Shown one piece after another: positions 1-8,953 of a stretch of 64,000 bases of DNA. The notes under the pieces were generated by a model, which was not told the origin of the DNA, did no database searches, and was given only the letters and a program-made list of their open reading frames with translations. A program made the position numbers and the translations under genes. The DNA lies in assembly GCF_003286085.1 (NCBI RefSeq), contig NW_020825298.1, positions 12,710,001 through 12,774,000 of the forward strand, read 5' to 3'. This DNA comes from Drosophila persimilis (taxonomy: Eukaryota; Arthropoda; Insecta; Diptera; Drosophilidae). Positions within the stretch are counted from its first letter, which is position 1. Every line of letters starts with the position of its first letter.

Positions 1-1196
1 TTGACGCCGTTCACCTTTTCAATGTTCTGCAGCTCGCTGAGTATGTCGTTCCTCATCGCCCCAAATGTAGTGATGGCCTTATGCCTCACTGGCGTAGCCT
101 TGGCCAGTATGTGGCGAAGGTTGAGCCGACGACGTAGTGCCAAGTGCGGTGCTGGCTCCGTTTCGGTGGCTCTAATGAGAAGGCAACGCTTTTCTTCTAT
201 CTTTTGGGCAAATGCTCGGGCGGCATCCCAGTTGTGACTGCTATCGTAGTGCAGCCAAAAGACCAGCTCCTTGAAGCGCTCCAATCCAGGCAGGCATTCC
301 TGCGGCAGCATCTTCAGCTCGTACGGCAGGCAAACAATACAATCTGAAAGCAAAAACTGTATTCTGTGAGCTGTGAATCGCAAGGAAAGCAAGCGGTTGT
401 ACGTACGCGTTTCGATGTTCTGTGTGGCAAGGACGATGAAGTCAAGTAAATTGCTGACTAGAACCGCTTTACTTTTGTTCCCCACACCATGAATAAGCAG
501 CCCTGACATGGACGTGCCCTGAAAGGTCTCCTCATGGCGGTCGCTTAAATGCAGCACCTTCTCCCCGACCACCAGTTGCGCTGCGTTGCGTAGCTTGAAA
601 TGCAGCAGATTCTGTTCCGGTTCGTACTGGGCTCCAATGGCATTCAACTGCGACTCCTTCAAACCCTTGATTCCTAGGGCATCACATGCCTCTGGCGTCA
701 CATTTCTAAGGTAGGAAAAGCGCGATTCATATACGGGCTGCGTTTGTGGGGGGCGCAGGTAGCCTGCTGGCGTGGGGATCTGATAAGCCGCCAGAGCATT
801 GCTCAGAGAGGTTTTCACATCACAATTTGGACAGATAAAGGCTCCTAGAAAGAGGAATCTATTTAGATAGTTTGCTAATGAAAATCCGCTCCTTTACACA
901 CCCGTCCGCTTGTTTACGTAAGCCAGCAGCCCTTGCTCAGCGACGCCCCTTGTGTGTGCTACAGCCGGCTGCCTGTTACGTTCACACAGCCGGCACTCCA
1001 CTTGCAAGCACGTGTGTCCATCCTTGGGAAGTAGATTGATCTGTCGCAGTTGTTTCTTAAAGTCCACATACTCCTTGGGGTCCAGTGTGCACTCCGCGTA
1101 TTCCGTATTTATCTGCGTTGCGTAGTTTTCCCTCCAGACTCTGGATTTGTTGTTATTTATGCGCAACAGCGGTTTGATTAAACCAGCGCGTCTCAT
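1..1196 (-). CDS. mtDNA-helicase: Mitochondrial replicative DNA helicase Twinkle, 5' part (runs off window)
   Basis: Twinkle is the hexameric mitochondrial helicase that unwinds mtDNA ahead of polymerase gamma. Exon 1 is 1196-902, a 57-nt intron (gtgtgt...ctag) is 901-845, and exon 2 runs from 844 past the window edge, so only the N-terminal primase-like part and linker are present. The mature N-terminus shows CRLC (C68, C71) and, across the intron, CPNC (C103, C106). This is the four-cysteine set reported to hold an iron-sulfur cluster in the fly protein and lost in vertebrates. Further on, FKELVFWL and [15 protein letters not shown] align with the human Twinkle toprim region, and the last readable residues ([10 protein letters not shown]) sit just before the helicase core. 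The Walker motifs lie outside the window. Identification is by recalled family similarity. Confidence 0.93.
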
Positions 1197-1609
1197 GGTA
1201 CATGTTATCGATCAACTCTGTGCAACAGGCGGCAGGCTAGTGTAGCACGCAATTGAGATTTTGGAAGCCATTACTAAATAGGCCGTGTACTCCCAGCAAA
1301 TAAATAATAAACCAACTGATTGCATCAGCTAGCATTTATGCGAGTTTCAGCTTTTATTTCGCGTTAGATTAATAACCCACTGCAACTCTTCCTTTGGTGA
1401 ACTAACGCTATCGAGCACTCATCTGCGCGGCTTCTTTTGAAACACAAAATTCGACAGCTTTATGAATTCGTGGATTCCACAAAACGAACATGAAATTTCG
1501 CTGATGCGCGGTTCTTCCCACATACAGAAAAGGCGGACTTCAAGAGAGACTCTCACACTAAAACAGAACAGATCCCAATCCCAATTTCCAAATAAATTTT
1601 GTACTTGTT
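1197..1609. other. Intergenic: Twinkle 5' flank and downstream flank of the snoRNA host
   Basis: No open reading frame or RNA signal is visible here. It must hold the Twinkle promoter (just above 1196, with an atcgat at about 1208) and the transcription end of the snoRNA host gene, whose AATAAA on the minus strand falls near 1629-1634. Confidence 0.5.
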
Positions 1610-1774
1610 ATTTTGTATTTAATTAGATTTATTTAGTATTCAATTGATGCGCCTTAAACACAAGTGCTGTTGAGCAAATGCCATCCAGTTGAAGCCATAA
1701 TGAAAGTCTGTAATTAAATAAATATAGTATTAATAGGGAACGTATAAGCTCGATCAAAAGTTTTGTAAAAATTA

Positions 1775-1856
1775 TTAATCAGACGCCTTAGCCCATCATA
1801 AAGCCGAAACTTTCTGGTGGAAACCGCAAAAGGTGTTTAAGGTAATCATCATTTAA
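1775..1856 (-). ncRNA. snoRNA:U14: Box C/D snoRNA U14, copy 1
   Basis: On the minus strand a C box (ATGATGA) and a D box (CTGA, plus 1779-1782) are bracketed by a TTAA/TTAA stem. Between them lies GCGGTTTCCACCAGAAAG, the signature of U14, and an internal C' box (ATGATGG). U14 is needed for 18S pre-rRNA cleavage and guides an 18S 2'-O-methylation. It lies in the last intron of the host gene. Confidence 0.9.
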
Positions 1857-2021
1857 GCAAATTAAGTAGTACAAAGCTTTTATAAATTACCTTTAAAATA
1901 GGTGCAGTTACAGATTCGGTAGTCATTTAAAATTCCCACATATTTGCTAAAAAAAAAAAAATAAAGAATCAGATTAGTTTTTACAAGAAAAAACCGGGAA
2001 CAATATATGTGTAGAAACGTG

Positions 2022-2108
2022 TAGAAATCAGACACCTAAGCCCATCATTAAGCCGAGGCTTTCTGGTGGAAACCGCAAAAGGTATTTAAGGTAATCATCA
2101 TTTAGCTA
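2022..2108 (-). ncRNA. snoRNA:U14: Box C/D snoRNA U14, copy 2
   Basis: Nearly identical to copy 1: C box ATGATGA, the U14 core GCGGTTTCCACCAGAAAG, internal ATGATGG and D box CTGA at plus 2028-2031. Short GTAG/CTAC arms can close the terminal stem. It lies in the intron between the host exons ending at 2148 and starting at 1946. Confidence 0.9.
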
Positions 2109-2292
2109 CTCAGAATAATCCATCGGATTAGTGGTTGAAAATATTACCTTGGTTGGTTTTCACAACGAAGTACCATGTGCCTGGAGTAGCCATCAGATGC
2201 ACGCCATAACCTCAAAGCAGAGTTCGAAATCTGAAATTAAGGAGTACATTAAAGATCTAAAACAAAAATGTTAGCTTTGAATTTGCTGAATC

Positions 2293-2361
2293 TTTAATCA
2301 GCTTACATTTTATCTGCATGATTATCTCAGTACAGGTCTGTGTAAAAGTTCATCACTTTGT
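2293..2361 (-). ncRNA. snoRNA:U25: Box C/D snoRNA U25, copy 1
   Basis: The minus strand shows C box GTGATGA, then CTTTTACACAGACCTGTA directly before a D' box (CTGA), then a terminal D box CTGA. The guide is complementary to ACAGGTCTGTG of 18S rRNA and matches vertebrate U25 almost base for base. By the D-plus-5 rule it would direct methylation of the first G of ACAGG. It lies in the host intron 2398-2231. Confidence 0.9.
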
Positions 2362-2507
2362 TTAGTTTTATCTAAATTGAATGCTTACCTTGTTACAAAA
2401 ATGTCCACACTGTCGTCTCCATGGGCCGTTTGTTAGACATAACCTAAAACAATAACGAAATAGCTCATTAATGAAAGAATTCATAAATAAAATAAAATTA
2501 TTTTTTT

Positions 2508-2576
2508 CTTGAATCAGTTTACATTTTTCCGCATGAGTCTATTCAGTACAGGTCTGTGTAAAAGTTCATCACAAGA
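2508..2576 (-). ncRNA. snoRNA:U25: Box C/D snoRNA U25, copy 2
   Basis: Same guide (ACACAGACCTGTA before D' CTGA) as copy 1, with C box GTGATGA and D box CTGA, closed by a CTTG/CAAG terminal stem. The non-guide half has diverged from copy 1. It lies in the host intron 2609-2444. Confidence 0.88.
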
Positions 2577-2801
2577 AAAAAAAACTGCATAACAAGAAGT
2601 TGTCCTTACCTCAATGCCCAGAGGAGTCTCAAATGGGCTGAATGCCCAAGGTGTCTCACCGGCCGCGTGGCCTTGTGTACGCACACCTACATGGCGTCAA
2701 TTGTTCAAAGTTTCACCAAAGTTCGTGGTATTTATCCCTGCAAAGCAAACATCTTCAATTAGCAGTTGTTTAATTGAACACACAGCCAGAAAAGTAAATT
2801 A

Positions 2802-2928
2802 AATGCCATCAGATTGCCGAATAATCTTTAATGAACAAATATTGTTCAACGAAACATTGAAAGATACAACGTTAAGTCGAGAAAAATGTTCTTTCAGTCT
2901 CGTCATCAGTTTCATCATTTGTGGCATT
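2802..2928 (-). ncRNA. Candidate box C/D snoRNA in intron 1 of the host
   Basis: In the first host intron a perfect 7-bp stem (AATGCCA with TGGCATT) encloses a C box ATGATGA four bases inside and a D box CTGA directly against the stem. Internal CTGA and TGATGA motifs could be D' and C'. At about 127 nt it is long for a guide snoRNA, and I could not match either guide to rRNA from memory. Its place, one per intron like its neighbours, supports it. Confidence 0.5.
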
Positions 2929-3075
2929 GCATTTTTTGTTTAACTTTTCACTCAATTTTTCACTGGGCTCCATTTTCTTACCATTTTGCTTGAGTTGTCG
3001 AATAAAAGTGAAGCCACATCCGGGCGCACGTGGAAATGCTAGAACGAAAATGGCGGCACAGCTATGCTTCATCTA

Positions 3076-3237
3076 ATATCGATCCACCACAGGGATGATT
3101 TTGTGGTCTTTCGATATATTTCAGCGTTGCTTTGGAAAAAAGTCATATCGATACTAATCGTGAAAACAGCTGATGACCAAAATAGTTCTCTACACGTGCG
3201 CCCTTTTAATTTGATTTTAAACTGAAAATACCTTAAA
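3076..3237. promoter_or_regulatory. Divergent promoter between snoRNA host and Fcf1
   Basis: About 160 bp separates the two start regions. A TATCGATA near 3146 is a DRE (DREF/BEAF-type) element and a second ATCGAT lies near 3078. Such elements are typical of TATA-less housekeeping promoters in Drosophila. Sharing of the element by both genes is inferred. Confidence 0.55.
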
Positions 3238-3898
3238 ATGGTAAATATCTATTTCCATTGGAATGTCCCTCATGGTAACGGATTTATTCTTCCCACAGGG
3301 CAAACAAAAGAAAACCCAGAAGGTAAAGAAACAGCGAAATGCGCAGCTTAAACGCCTGATGAAGCCTACGGATTCGCGTCTGAAGGATCAAATTCGGGAA
3401 AAACGAAAGAAAGCCGAGGATCCTCACCAGGTGAAAGTGCACGAGGCCACGCAGCAGAGCTCGGCGCTCTTTTTCCAGTACAACACCCAGTTGGGACCAC
3501 CCTACCACATAGTCCTGGATACCAATTTCATCAACTTTAGCATTAAGAGCAAACTGGATATTGTGCAGGGAATGATGGATTGTTTATATGCCAAATGCAT
3601 ACCCTACATTTCAGACTGTGTGCGCGCTGAGTTGGAGAAGCTGGGCAACAAGTACAAGCTGGCACTGCGCATCATATCAGATCCCCGCTTCGAGCGCTTG
3701 CCCTGCCTGCACAAGGGAACCTACGCCGATGACTGCATCGTGGAGCGTGTGCGCCAGCACAAGTGCTACATTGTGGCCACCAACGACAAAGATCTTAAGA
3801 ACCGCATTCGAAAAATACCCGGAGTGCCCATTATGTATGTGTCGGCCCATAAGTACGCCATAGAAAGAATGCCGGAGGCGTATGGCGTGAAAGCGTAG
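3238..3898 (+). CDS. Fcf1: FCF1/Utp24 PIN-domain pre-rRNA processing nuclease
   Basis: FCF1 (Utp24) is the PIN nuclease of the small-subunit processome that cleaves pre-rRNA at sites A1 and A2. The start codon at 3238 is the whole first coding exon. Intron 3241-3298 (gtaaat...cccacag) follows, and exon 2 is 3299-3898, giving 200 aa (human 198). The N-terminus is basic ([13 protein letters not shown]). The PIN acidic residues are visible in IVLDTNFIN (about residue 82), in RAELEKL and in YADDCI and [10 protein letters not shown]. An upstream in-frame ATG inside the intron is ignored because it would give an unrelated leader. It faces RpS2 with about 195 bp between stop codons. Confidence 0.95.
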
Positions 3899-4093
3899 AC
3901 TACTTTTTATAGTTATATTTTACCCATTAAAACATGAAATTACTTTAAGCTCAAACTTTGTTCTTTTTTTTCTTCAAGCATGGGACCGTTTTCCAGTGTA
4001 TAGGCTGAATAAGGAAATTAAAAACATCGTAGTCTATGGTTTTATGTTATTCAAGTTTATTCAAAACCATAGGTTCGCTCTGTTTTGTCGAGT
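3899..4093. terminator. Convergent 3' ends of Fcf1 and RpS2
   Basis: Fcf1 has an attaaa near 3926-3931 after its stop. RpS2 on the minus strand has an AATAAA (plus 4056-4061) only about 35 nt past its stop, consistent with the short 3' UTR of a ribosomal protein gene. Confidence 0.6.
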
Positions 4094-4900
4094 CTAGGCA
4101 TCAGCGTGCAGACGGGCTGTGGGCTTGGACAAGAAGTCAGAGTATGCCTGGTAGGGAGTGGAGCCCAGAGGCATCTCCTTCCACAAGTCTGGAGTGAGGT
4201 AAGCGTAGGTCTTGGCAATGGCAGCGTAGGTGGCCTTTGCGAAGTTACCCAGGGTGCCGGTCGAGCCACGGGCCGAGGTGTAGCAATCCTCAATACCAGC
4301 CATGGTAAGGAGCTTCTTGGGGACGGGAGCCGAGACAATGCCAGTACCGCGGGGAGCGGGAATCAGACGCACTGAGACGGAGCCGCACTTGCCAGTAACC
4401 TTGCAGGGCACGGTGTGGGGCTTGCCGATCTTGTTGCCCCAGTAGCCACGACGCACGGGCACGACGGACAGCTTAGCGAGGATGATGGCGCCACGAATGG
4501 CGGTGGCAACTTCCTTGCTGCACTTGACGCCCAAGCCAATGTGACCGTTGTTGTCACCGATGGCAACGAAGGCCTTGAAGCGGGTACGCTGACCGGCACG
4601 GGTCTGCTTCTGCACAGGCATGATCTTCAGCACCTCATCGCGCAGAGCCGAGCCCAGGAAGAAGTCGATGATCTCGAACTCTTTAATGGGCAACGAGTAC
4701 AGGTAGATCTCCTCCAGGGACTTGATCTTGCCTTCGCGCACCAGGCGACCTAGCTTGGTGACTGGAACCCACTCCTTGGAGTCCTCCTTGCCACCACGTC
4801 CACGGGCGCCGCGTCCACGGCCACGACCGCGTCCACCACGACCCCCACGAGAGCCAAAACCGCCACGGAATCCACCACGGGCTGGAGCTGCGTCCGCCAT
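4094..4900 (-). CDS. RpS2: 40S ribosomal protein S2 (uS5)
   Basis: uS5 lies at the mRNA entry side of the 40S subunit and contributes to decoding fidelity. The gene is known in flies as string of pearls because weak alleles arrest oogenesis. The coding region is one exon of 268 aa. It opens with an RGG-rich tail ([19 protein letters not shown]), followed by the S5 N-terminal RNA-binding domain ([20 protein letters not shown], residues about 94-113) and the C-terminal fold ([18 protein letters not shown]). A strong acceptor (tttttcaattgcag) ends one base before the ATG, so a 5' UTR intron precedes it; that intron carries a U14 snoRNA. Codon use is strongly biased to C/G endings, as expected for a highly expressed gene. 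Confidence 0.98.
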   Translation of the reverse strand: MADAAPARGGFRGGFGSRGGRGGRGRGRGRGARGRGGKEDSKEWVPVTKLGRLVREGKIKSLEEIYLYSLPIKEFEIIDFFLGSALRDEVLKIMPVQKQTRAGQRTRFKAFVAIGDNNGHIGLGVKCSKEVATAIRGAIILAKLSVVPVRRGYWGNKIGKPHTVPCKVTGKCGSVSVRLIPAPRGTGIVSAPVPKKLLTMAGIEDCYTSARGSTGTLGNFAKATYAAIAKTYAYLTPDLWKEMPLGSTPYQAYSDFLSKPTARLHADA

Positions 4901-4901
4901 T

Positions 4902-5097
4902 CTGCAATTGAAAAAACCAATATCTTGTTTAGCATATTGAAGACTACCAAAATCAATGTCAGCATTTCATTGTGTGCACTTGGATCAGACTCCTAAGGCC
5001 ATCTTTAAGCAGAATGCTTTCTGGTGGAAACCGCAAAAGGTAATTGAAAGAATCATCATTTTACGCACAATTAAATACTTTTTTCACGAGTGGCTGG
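4902..5097 (-). other. RpS2 5' UTR intron hosting U14
   Basis: The acceptor at 4902-4904 is clear. The donor is less so: gtgaaaa at 5097-5091 is the best candidate but leaves ATG triplets in a short first exon, so the true first exon may differ. Confidence 0.55.
4980..5066 (-). ncRNA. snoRNA:U14: Box C/D snoRNA U14, copy 3 (in RpS2 intron)
   Basis: C box ATGATGA at plus about 5053-5059, the U14 core TTGCGGTTTCCACCAGAAAG, an internal AAGATGG and D box CTGA (plus 4985-4988) are all present on the minus strand. The flanks differ from the two copies in the host gene, so this is an older or separately placed copy. Confidence 0.9.
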
Positions 5098-5129
5098 CAT
5101 CGCCATTTTGAAACACGTGGTTTCCCAGA

Positions 5130-6004
5130 GTGGTTATGTTTTACTCTAAAATACCATAAAATCTTTTTTATTTAACATAAAGGGGAACATGTCGCTAATT
5201 GTGCTGTCAGGCACACTGATGTGAACATATTCTAAGCGAATTAGGCTAATTTATATTCAATTTAGCTTACATGTAGGTCTATCAAGTGTATTAGGGGTGA
5301 AAGACAAAAACGAAATGGCCGAGAAATGGAAATAGGGATGGTAAAAAGACATATCAATATATCGATATATATTTTTGGTGATATATTTTTGGGAAAATCG
5401 TCACAATATTTCGTGGTTATAGCTGTATGACATTAGACTTTGCTAACTGACTGGTTGCAAAACCAGAGACAGCCTTATGGGAGATATATATGCATCCAGT
5501 TGGCTTTTAAGTTGAGCTGCAGCAGCGCGGCCGCAGAGCTAATCGATTGTTGCAATTTTCAAATTCAATTTTGCTGGTTGGCTGGGTGTAATTTATAAAA
5601 AGAGAAATAATTAGACAATGAGAGAACATAATGGCAAGCATATTAGATTCAAACAGACGAAAAATTCTATGAGCAGCGTGGCACAAGCAAATTATTTATA
5701 AATTGTCGGACTGCTGCTCTCTCTTCGCAACACATTTTAAAAATTCTAATGTCATACAGCTATTAGATCAGATAGATCCGCTACTTTTCATATTCATCGA
5801 TGCACAGAGCAGCTCAAGAATAATATCGGTATTTTTGTGCGATTACGGGATATATATATATAGTATATATATATATAGTATATAGTGTGACAACGCGAGA
5901 AAATCTGCCCAAATGTTTATTAATTGTACATAAACAAAGAAAAAGATATTGAAATGATATGAAATGTAAAAAGTTGGCAGGCGATGCCGTAAGATAATAG
6001 AAAC
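5130..6004. other. Intergenic between RpS2 and Snx17 (two promoters)
   Basis: No gene is visible. It contains ATATCGATATAT near 5358-5369 and a short TA-rich simple repeat (5850-5884). The promoters of RpS2 (near 5100-5160) and Snx17 (below 6005) must lie here. Confidence 0.5.
5850..5884. repeat. TA-rich microsatellite
   Basis: Two runs of TATATATATA separated by GTATA, lying about 120 bp upstream of the Snx17 start codon. Confidence 0.8.
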
Positions 6005-7456
6005 ATGCATTTTTCTATACCAGACACGCAGGACCTGGGCTCGCCCACGTACACTGTGTATAATATACACATAAATGGGAGTTATCATTGTTGCTTGCGG
6101 TACAAGCAACTGCATTCTTTAAACGAGCAAATGCGTCGGCATTGCTCCAGCTTGAGTCTGCCTCCTTTTCCCCCAAAAAGGTTTCTACCGCTAACTAATG
6201 GACAGCTGGAGGCCAGACGCAGTGGTCTGGAGCAGTATTTGCAGATCATTGGTCAGGATGCACGCCTTGTTCGATTGCCGTTTCTACATCAGTTCTTCCA
6301 GCGTGCCCAGCTGGATACGGCACTGGCCGAGGGCAATGTGGGAAGCGACAGCGAGGAAAAGCAGCTAGAGGTAGAGGTCTACACAAATCCGAATGGAGCA
6401 CAGTTGCTGGTTAATTGTAATGTGCAGCAGAATGCCAGTTTGTTACTGAAGAGCGTGTGCCGTGAACTGAAGCTCCCAGAAGAGCTGATGAAGTTGTTTT
6501 GTCTGTACCTGATGCGCAAAAAGCGGGAATCTGACGAGCTGGTTCTGGTGCGACGCCTAATGGACTTCGAGTCGCCATACATAACACGTCTCCATGCCCA
6601 GCCCTGTGAGCTGTTGCTTCGCACGTGTTACTGGGATTCGAGCTGGGATGCCAAGCTATACGGAAATAAAGTGGCCCTGAACTTGCTGTATAACCAGACC
6701 GTGGCGGATGTGAGTAGAGAATGGGTTGTGATCTGCTCGCCTGGCCTTGGACGGCAATTGAGCCATCTTCAGATGCAAGGGCGGTCTTTGGAATACATGG
6801 ACATAGCGCGAGACTTGCCCTCCTACGGATGCCTGCAGTTTGAGGCGGCGAATGTTGACTATCCTGACCCGAAAACTATGGCTTTGGTCAGCATTGGTAA
6901 CAAGGAGCTCAGCTTGCGTACGGCACGAGGCGCCAAGATATACGAGACAAAGTTTCGGGTGACTAGGATGCGCTCATGGCGTGTCAGTGTGACCCACAAT
7001 ACGCTGGAGTCGAGGCTTGAGCCCTCACAGTTGCAGTTGGCATTTGAGTATTTGATTTCGAAGCAAACGCTTCGCTGGATAACTATAAGCAGTGAACAGG
7101 CCATGCTGATGTCTGTATGCCTGCAGGCCATGGTGGATCAGTTGTTGCACGGCGGAGGCGGGAAAACAGATCAGAATAGCGATGATGAACCGGACGCGGG
7201 AGCTACATCGGCCGCATCAACACCCAGCTCGGTATCATCGACATCGACTTGTGCATCTACGTCGTATTCGACAACGACAGCGTCTATAACAACGCCGCCA
7301 GTCAAGTTTCTGGCACAGGACCTGGCTCCCAAATCAAAACAGCAGAGACTAACGACGTCCCGCACTTTTGGAGCTGTGTTCTTTCGCAACGATGGGGAGG
7401 ACGGTGCACGTGTGGCCAACGAAGCGTTTGAGGGTATTGGGGACGACGATCTCTGA
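6005..7456 (+). CDS. Snx17: Sorting nexin 17 homolog (PX-FERM endosomal sorting adaptor)
   Basis: SNX17 binds phosphatidylinositol 3-phosphate on early endosomes and recruits NPxY-tailed cargo to the Retriever recycling complex. The 483-aa protein is encoded by one exon. The start MHFSIPDTQ matches human MHFSIPET, which fixes the ATG. Residues about 1-105 are the PX domain (PPFPPKRFLPLT with the basic pocket), 115-390 an atypical FERM module (LEVEVYTNPNG... TCYWDSSWDAKL... FRVTRMRSWRV... AFEYLISKQTLRWITI). A low-complexity Ser/Thr stretch (about 400-440) precedes the tail AFEGIGDDDL. That tail is almost identical to human AFEGIGDEDL and is the part needed for Retriever binding. The lack of introns is notable for this size but the frame is unbroken. 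Confidence 0.96.
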   Translation: MHFSIPDTQDLGSPTYTVYNIHINGSYHCCLRYKQLHSLNEQMRRHCSSLSLPPFPPKRFLPLTNGQLEARRSGLEQYLQIIGQDARLVRLPFLHQFFQRAQLDTALAEGNVGSDSEEKQLEVEVYTNPNGAQLLVNCNVQQNASLLLKSVCRELKLPEELMKLFCLYLMRKKRESDELVLVRRLMDFESPYITRLHAQPCELLLRTCYWDSSWDAKLYGNKVALNLLYNQTVADVSREWVVICSPGLGRQLSHLQMQGRSLEYMDIARDLPSYGCLQFEAANVDYPDPKTMALVSIGNKELSLRTARGAKIYETKFRVTRMRSWRVSVTHNTLESRLEPSQLQLAFEYLISKQTLRWITISSEQAMLMSVCLQAMVDQLLHGGGGKTDQNSDDEPDAGATSAASTPSSVSSTSTCASTSYSTTTASITTPPVKFLAQDLAPKSKQQRLTTSRTFGAVFFRNDGEDGARVANEAFEGIGDDDL

Positions 7457-8390
7457 ATAACGCTAGCCAAATGAATGGGTGCCAAACTAGTTGAATTTCT
7501 TGAATATATAACTATCCGCATGTTTTGTAACCACTGTAATGTAATTGTTAGCAACACAAATCGAACCGGCACATTTAAAGTAACACAGTTAGTAATTTTT
7601 GAGTGTATATAACTTTATTTTCTCGGCTGCTTGTGAATCCTAAGGGAAAATGTATGAAATGGGAATTTTATTGTATAGAACCGATGATGTATTGATGAAT
7701 GCTCAACAAGAAAGCGTTTTCTTACCATTTATTATTTATAAGAAATGTTGAATTATTATAAATTCTCTGTAAATGAACCTTTTTGGACACATTTGTAACC
7801 TTATTGCTTATTGTTTAACTCTTATTGTAATATATGTATGTGCATCTTTTTACGTTTACTCTTAGAATAAATACGTTATGCATTTGGAAAAATAAATGTA
7901 CTGATAACTACTGTGTACGGTTCGTTTTTGACTTGTCAGAGCCTTTATATAATAGTAAGGACAGGGGGCAGTGTGCCGGCTGTGGGCAAGCTCTAGTTGT
8001 GGGCATCCAATACGTAACACTACGTAAACTTGGTCAGCTCAGCAAGCAAAAGTTACTGATCTGAGTATTGTTTGTTGGCAGTACGCAGTTTTCGTATTGA
8101 TAACGAAACAAATATAAGCATACATATGTATACATATATATGCGAAGTGGTGACTGTTTCATTTTGTTTGCAATGCTGTCATTGTATTTCCAAAAAATGT
8201 ATGCATCACATCGTTTGTTGATCTTTGTTTCTGTTGACATCACCCTTTTTTTTTGCATTTTACGTTATTTTTGCCCAGTGAAGGCTATATACCGGTTCAT
8301 CGGTAGTATTTCTACAGTTATTATACCTATCGATGGTTCGGGACTTCCGCTTAATTAAAATTGTGTTTTGTGTTTTTTGATGTTGAAAAA
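7457..8390. other. Intergenic downstream of Snx17
   Basis: A/T-rich sequence with polyadenylation-like signals on both strands and no convincing gene. An ATCGAT near 8329 precedes a short open reading frame that begins at 8391. Confidence 0.45.
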
Positions 8391-8467
8391 ATGATCCAAA
8401 GCGAATCGGCAATTGCTCCAGAGAAGGACGACCGCGTAATGCAGCTTATGGCAATGAACGGCAGGTA
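8391..8467 (+). CDS. Possible small ORF or first coding exon, unknown
   Basis: An ATG at 8391 opens a 25-codon frame that ends exactly at GGCAG|GTAATG, a plausible splice donor. If spliced to the acceptor at about 8600 (gactag) it would give roughly 41 aa; an acceptor 37 nt downstream would give about 75 aa, but 37 nt is too short for a fly intron. An ATCGAT element sits 60 bp upstream. I recognise no family, and it may be only an upstream promoter transcript. Confidence 0.25.
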
Positions 8468-8953
8468 ATGAAACTACTCTTAACATTACTATTTGAATTA
8501 GCGGCACTGGAGTAGTTAAAACCACAAGTTTCAATGGCGATCGGAGTGAAAGAGGAAGAGATAACCAACGTTTTTCGGAAAGCAAATTGAATACACTTTT
8601 GACTAGCAGTGATTTATTACAAGTAAATATATGGATTCACATAAAAATTGAGCCTTAGATTAGCGCTGAGTCCGCGGAAACCGAAGTCGCATTGGACCTC
8701 ATTTGGTACTGGGGCTTGGTGTGAAGTGAATTGAAGTCCTCGGGGTTAGTGTCACTATTGCTGGTTCCAAAATAAATATGTATCGCTTAGCCTAGGTAAG
8801 AGTAAGAGTAAGATAAATAGAACAGAAGGTTTGCAGGCCTAAATGCAAATCGACAACAGTAAAGATAGCTGATAATGTCTTGCGATTGCCCGACCATCAA
8901 CCCCCTTGATCCCAGTCCCTTCCCTTTCTGTGGATCCACACTAGATTGTCCGC

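Larger units (their letters stand above)
1610..3075 (-). ncRNA. Non-coding snoRNA host gene (Uhg type), spliced
   Basis: A chain of good splice sites on the minus strand defines short non-coding exons with one snoRNA per intron. Exons: about 3075-2982, 2737-2610, 2443-2399, 2230-2148, 1946-1891 and 1707 to about 1610. Donors include gtaaga, gtaagg, gtaagc and gtaatt; acceptors include tttgcag, gttttag, atttcag, ttttttag and attacag. None of the exons keeps an open frame, so the spliced RNA is probably only a carrier, like the fly Uhg genes and vertebrate SNHG1 (which also carries U25). The snoRNAs are U25 (two copies), U14 (two copies) and a candidate in intron 1. The 5' end is divergent from Fcf1, with a TATCGATA element between them. 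The exact transcription start and end are inferred. Confidence 0.75.

Noticed and set aside
2614-2802. 62-codon plus-strand frame within the snoRNA host
   Set aside because: It lies antisense across an exon and intron of the host and has no coding character.
2872-3072. 66-codon minus-strand frame at the host 5' end
   Set aside because: It crosses a strong splice donor (gtaaga at 2981) and the candidate snoRNA; the host is better explained as non-coding.
4415-4753. Plus-strand frames opposite RpS2
   Set aside because: Shadows of a highly codon-biased ribosomal protein gene.
5703-6115. Short frames around the TA repeat
   Set aside because: Products of the microsatellite; the Snx17 start at 6005 is fixed by family alignment.
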